Assembly: GCA_946221495.1 (NCBI GenBank)
Contig: CAMIFA010000043.1
Location: 1-31,047 of the forward strand
Direction of reading: 5' to 3'
Length of the DNA stretch: 31,047 nucleotides
DNA from: an uncultured cyanobacterium
GTDB taxonomy: Bacteria > Cyanobacteriota > Cyanobacteriia > Cyanobacteriales > Chroococcidiopsidaceae
Shown here: positions 31,035-31,047 of the stretch, one piece after another
Layout: the number at the start of each line of letters is the position of its first letter
Numbering within the stretch: the stretch's first letter is position 1
The notes under the pieces: generated by a model
What the model was told of the DNA's origin: nothing
Databases searched by the model: none
Seen by the model: the letters and a program-made list of their open reading frames with translations, nothing else
Translations under genes and position numbers: made by a program

Positions 31035-31047
31035 GGACTAGGGAATA
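31013..31047 (+). repeat. Heptamer tract at the 3' end of the adaptor gene
   Basis: GGGGCTA, GGGACTA, GGGGCTA, GGGACTA, GGGAATA, five units reaching the window edge. The TAG stop at 31032-31034 is made by the third and fourth units, and the preceding codons give the C-terminal GLGTRG. Confidence 0.8.

Noticed and set aside
1..31047. tRNA, rRNA, riboswitch or CRISPR loci
   Set aside because: No cloverleaf, conserved riboswitch core or spacer-repeat pattern was recognised by eye; a covariance search would be needed to exclude small RNAs.

Overview
The window is cyanobacterial chromosome. The HIP1 octamer GCGATCGC recurs throughout, Mfd, FutABC and the GT9/GT4 enzymes read as cyanobacterial, and several spacers carry heptanucleotide short tandem repeats (STRRs) of the kind described in Nostocales and Chroococcidiopsis-like genomes. 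Genus cannot be fixed from the sequence alone.

Layout. (1) 1-1318, minus strand: 5' part of a multi-PAS sensor histidine kinase cut by the window edge. (2) 1601-13838: a surface-glycan locus built around heptose. It has two GT9 (heptosyltransferase-type) genes plus a truncated third, a GT4, a GT4-GmhA fusion, an SDR, two Gfo/Idh/MocA oxidoreductases, gmhB, hldE and a GT2. GmhA, GmhB and HldE together take sedoheptulose 7-phosphate to ADP-D-glycero-beta-D-manno-heptose, and the GT9 enzymes are the natural users of that donor. No HldD epimerase is visible here. (3) 13962-19939: a MarC-family membrane protein, a CNNM/CorC-type DUF21-CBS protein and the repair translocase Mfd. (4) 19987-22400: an accessory island with a type II restriction-modification pair (M.HaeIII/NgoPII-like, predicted GGCC), a creatininase-family stub and a decayed transposase N-terminus. 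(5) 22409-26714: the ferric-iron ABC importer futB (minus), futC and futA (plus), with candidate Fur boxes. (6) 26968-29094: a tiny Gly/Glu-rich lipoprotein, a MarR regulator, a decayed stretch and a pirin. MarR-like operators precede marR and the decayed stretch. (7) 29655-31034: an RND-type membrane fusion protein, its partner pump lying beyond the window.

Most unusual feature: heptamer/octamer repeat tracts, normally intergenic, occur inside or at the ends of several reading frames. They form the linker of the GT4-GmhA fusion, the interdomain linker of HldE (with a palindromic element), two insertions in Mfd, and the C-terminal tails of GT4-GmhA and the membrane fusion protein. One also coincides with the truncation of a GT9. 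By eye only five GGCC sites occur in 31 kb, which fits long-term GGCC-specific restriction pressure.
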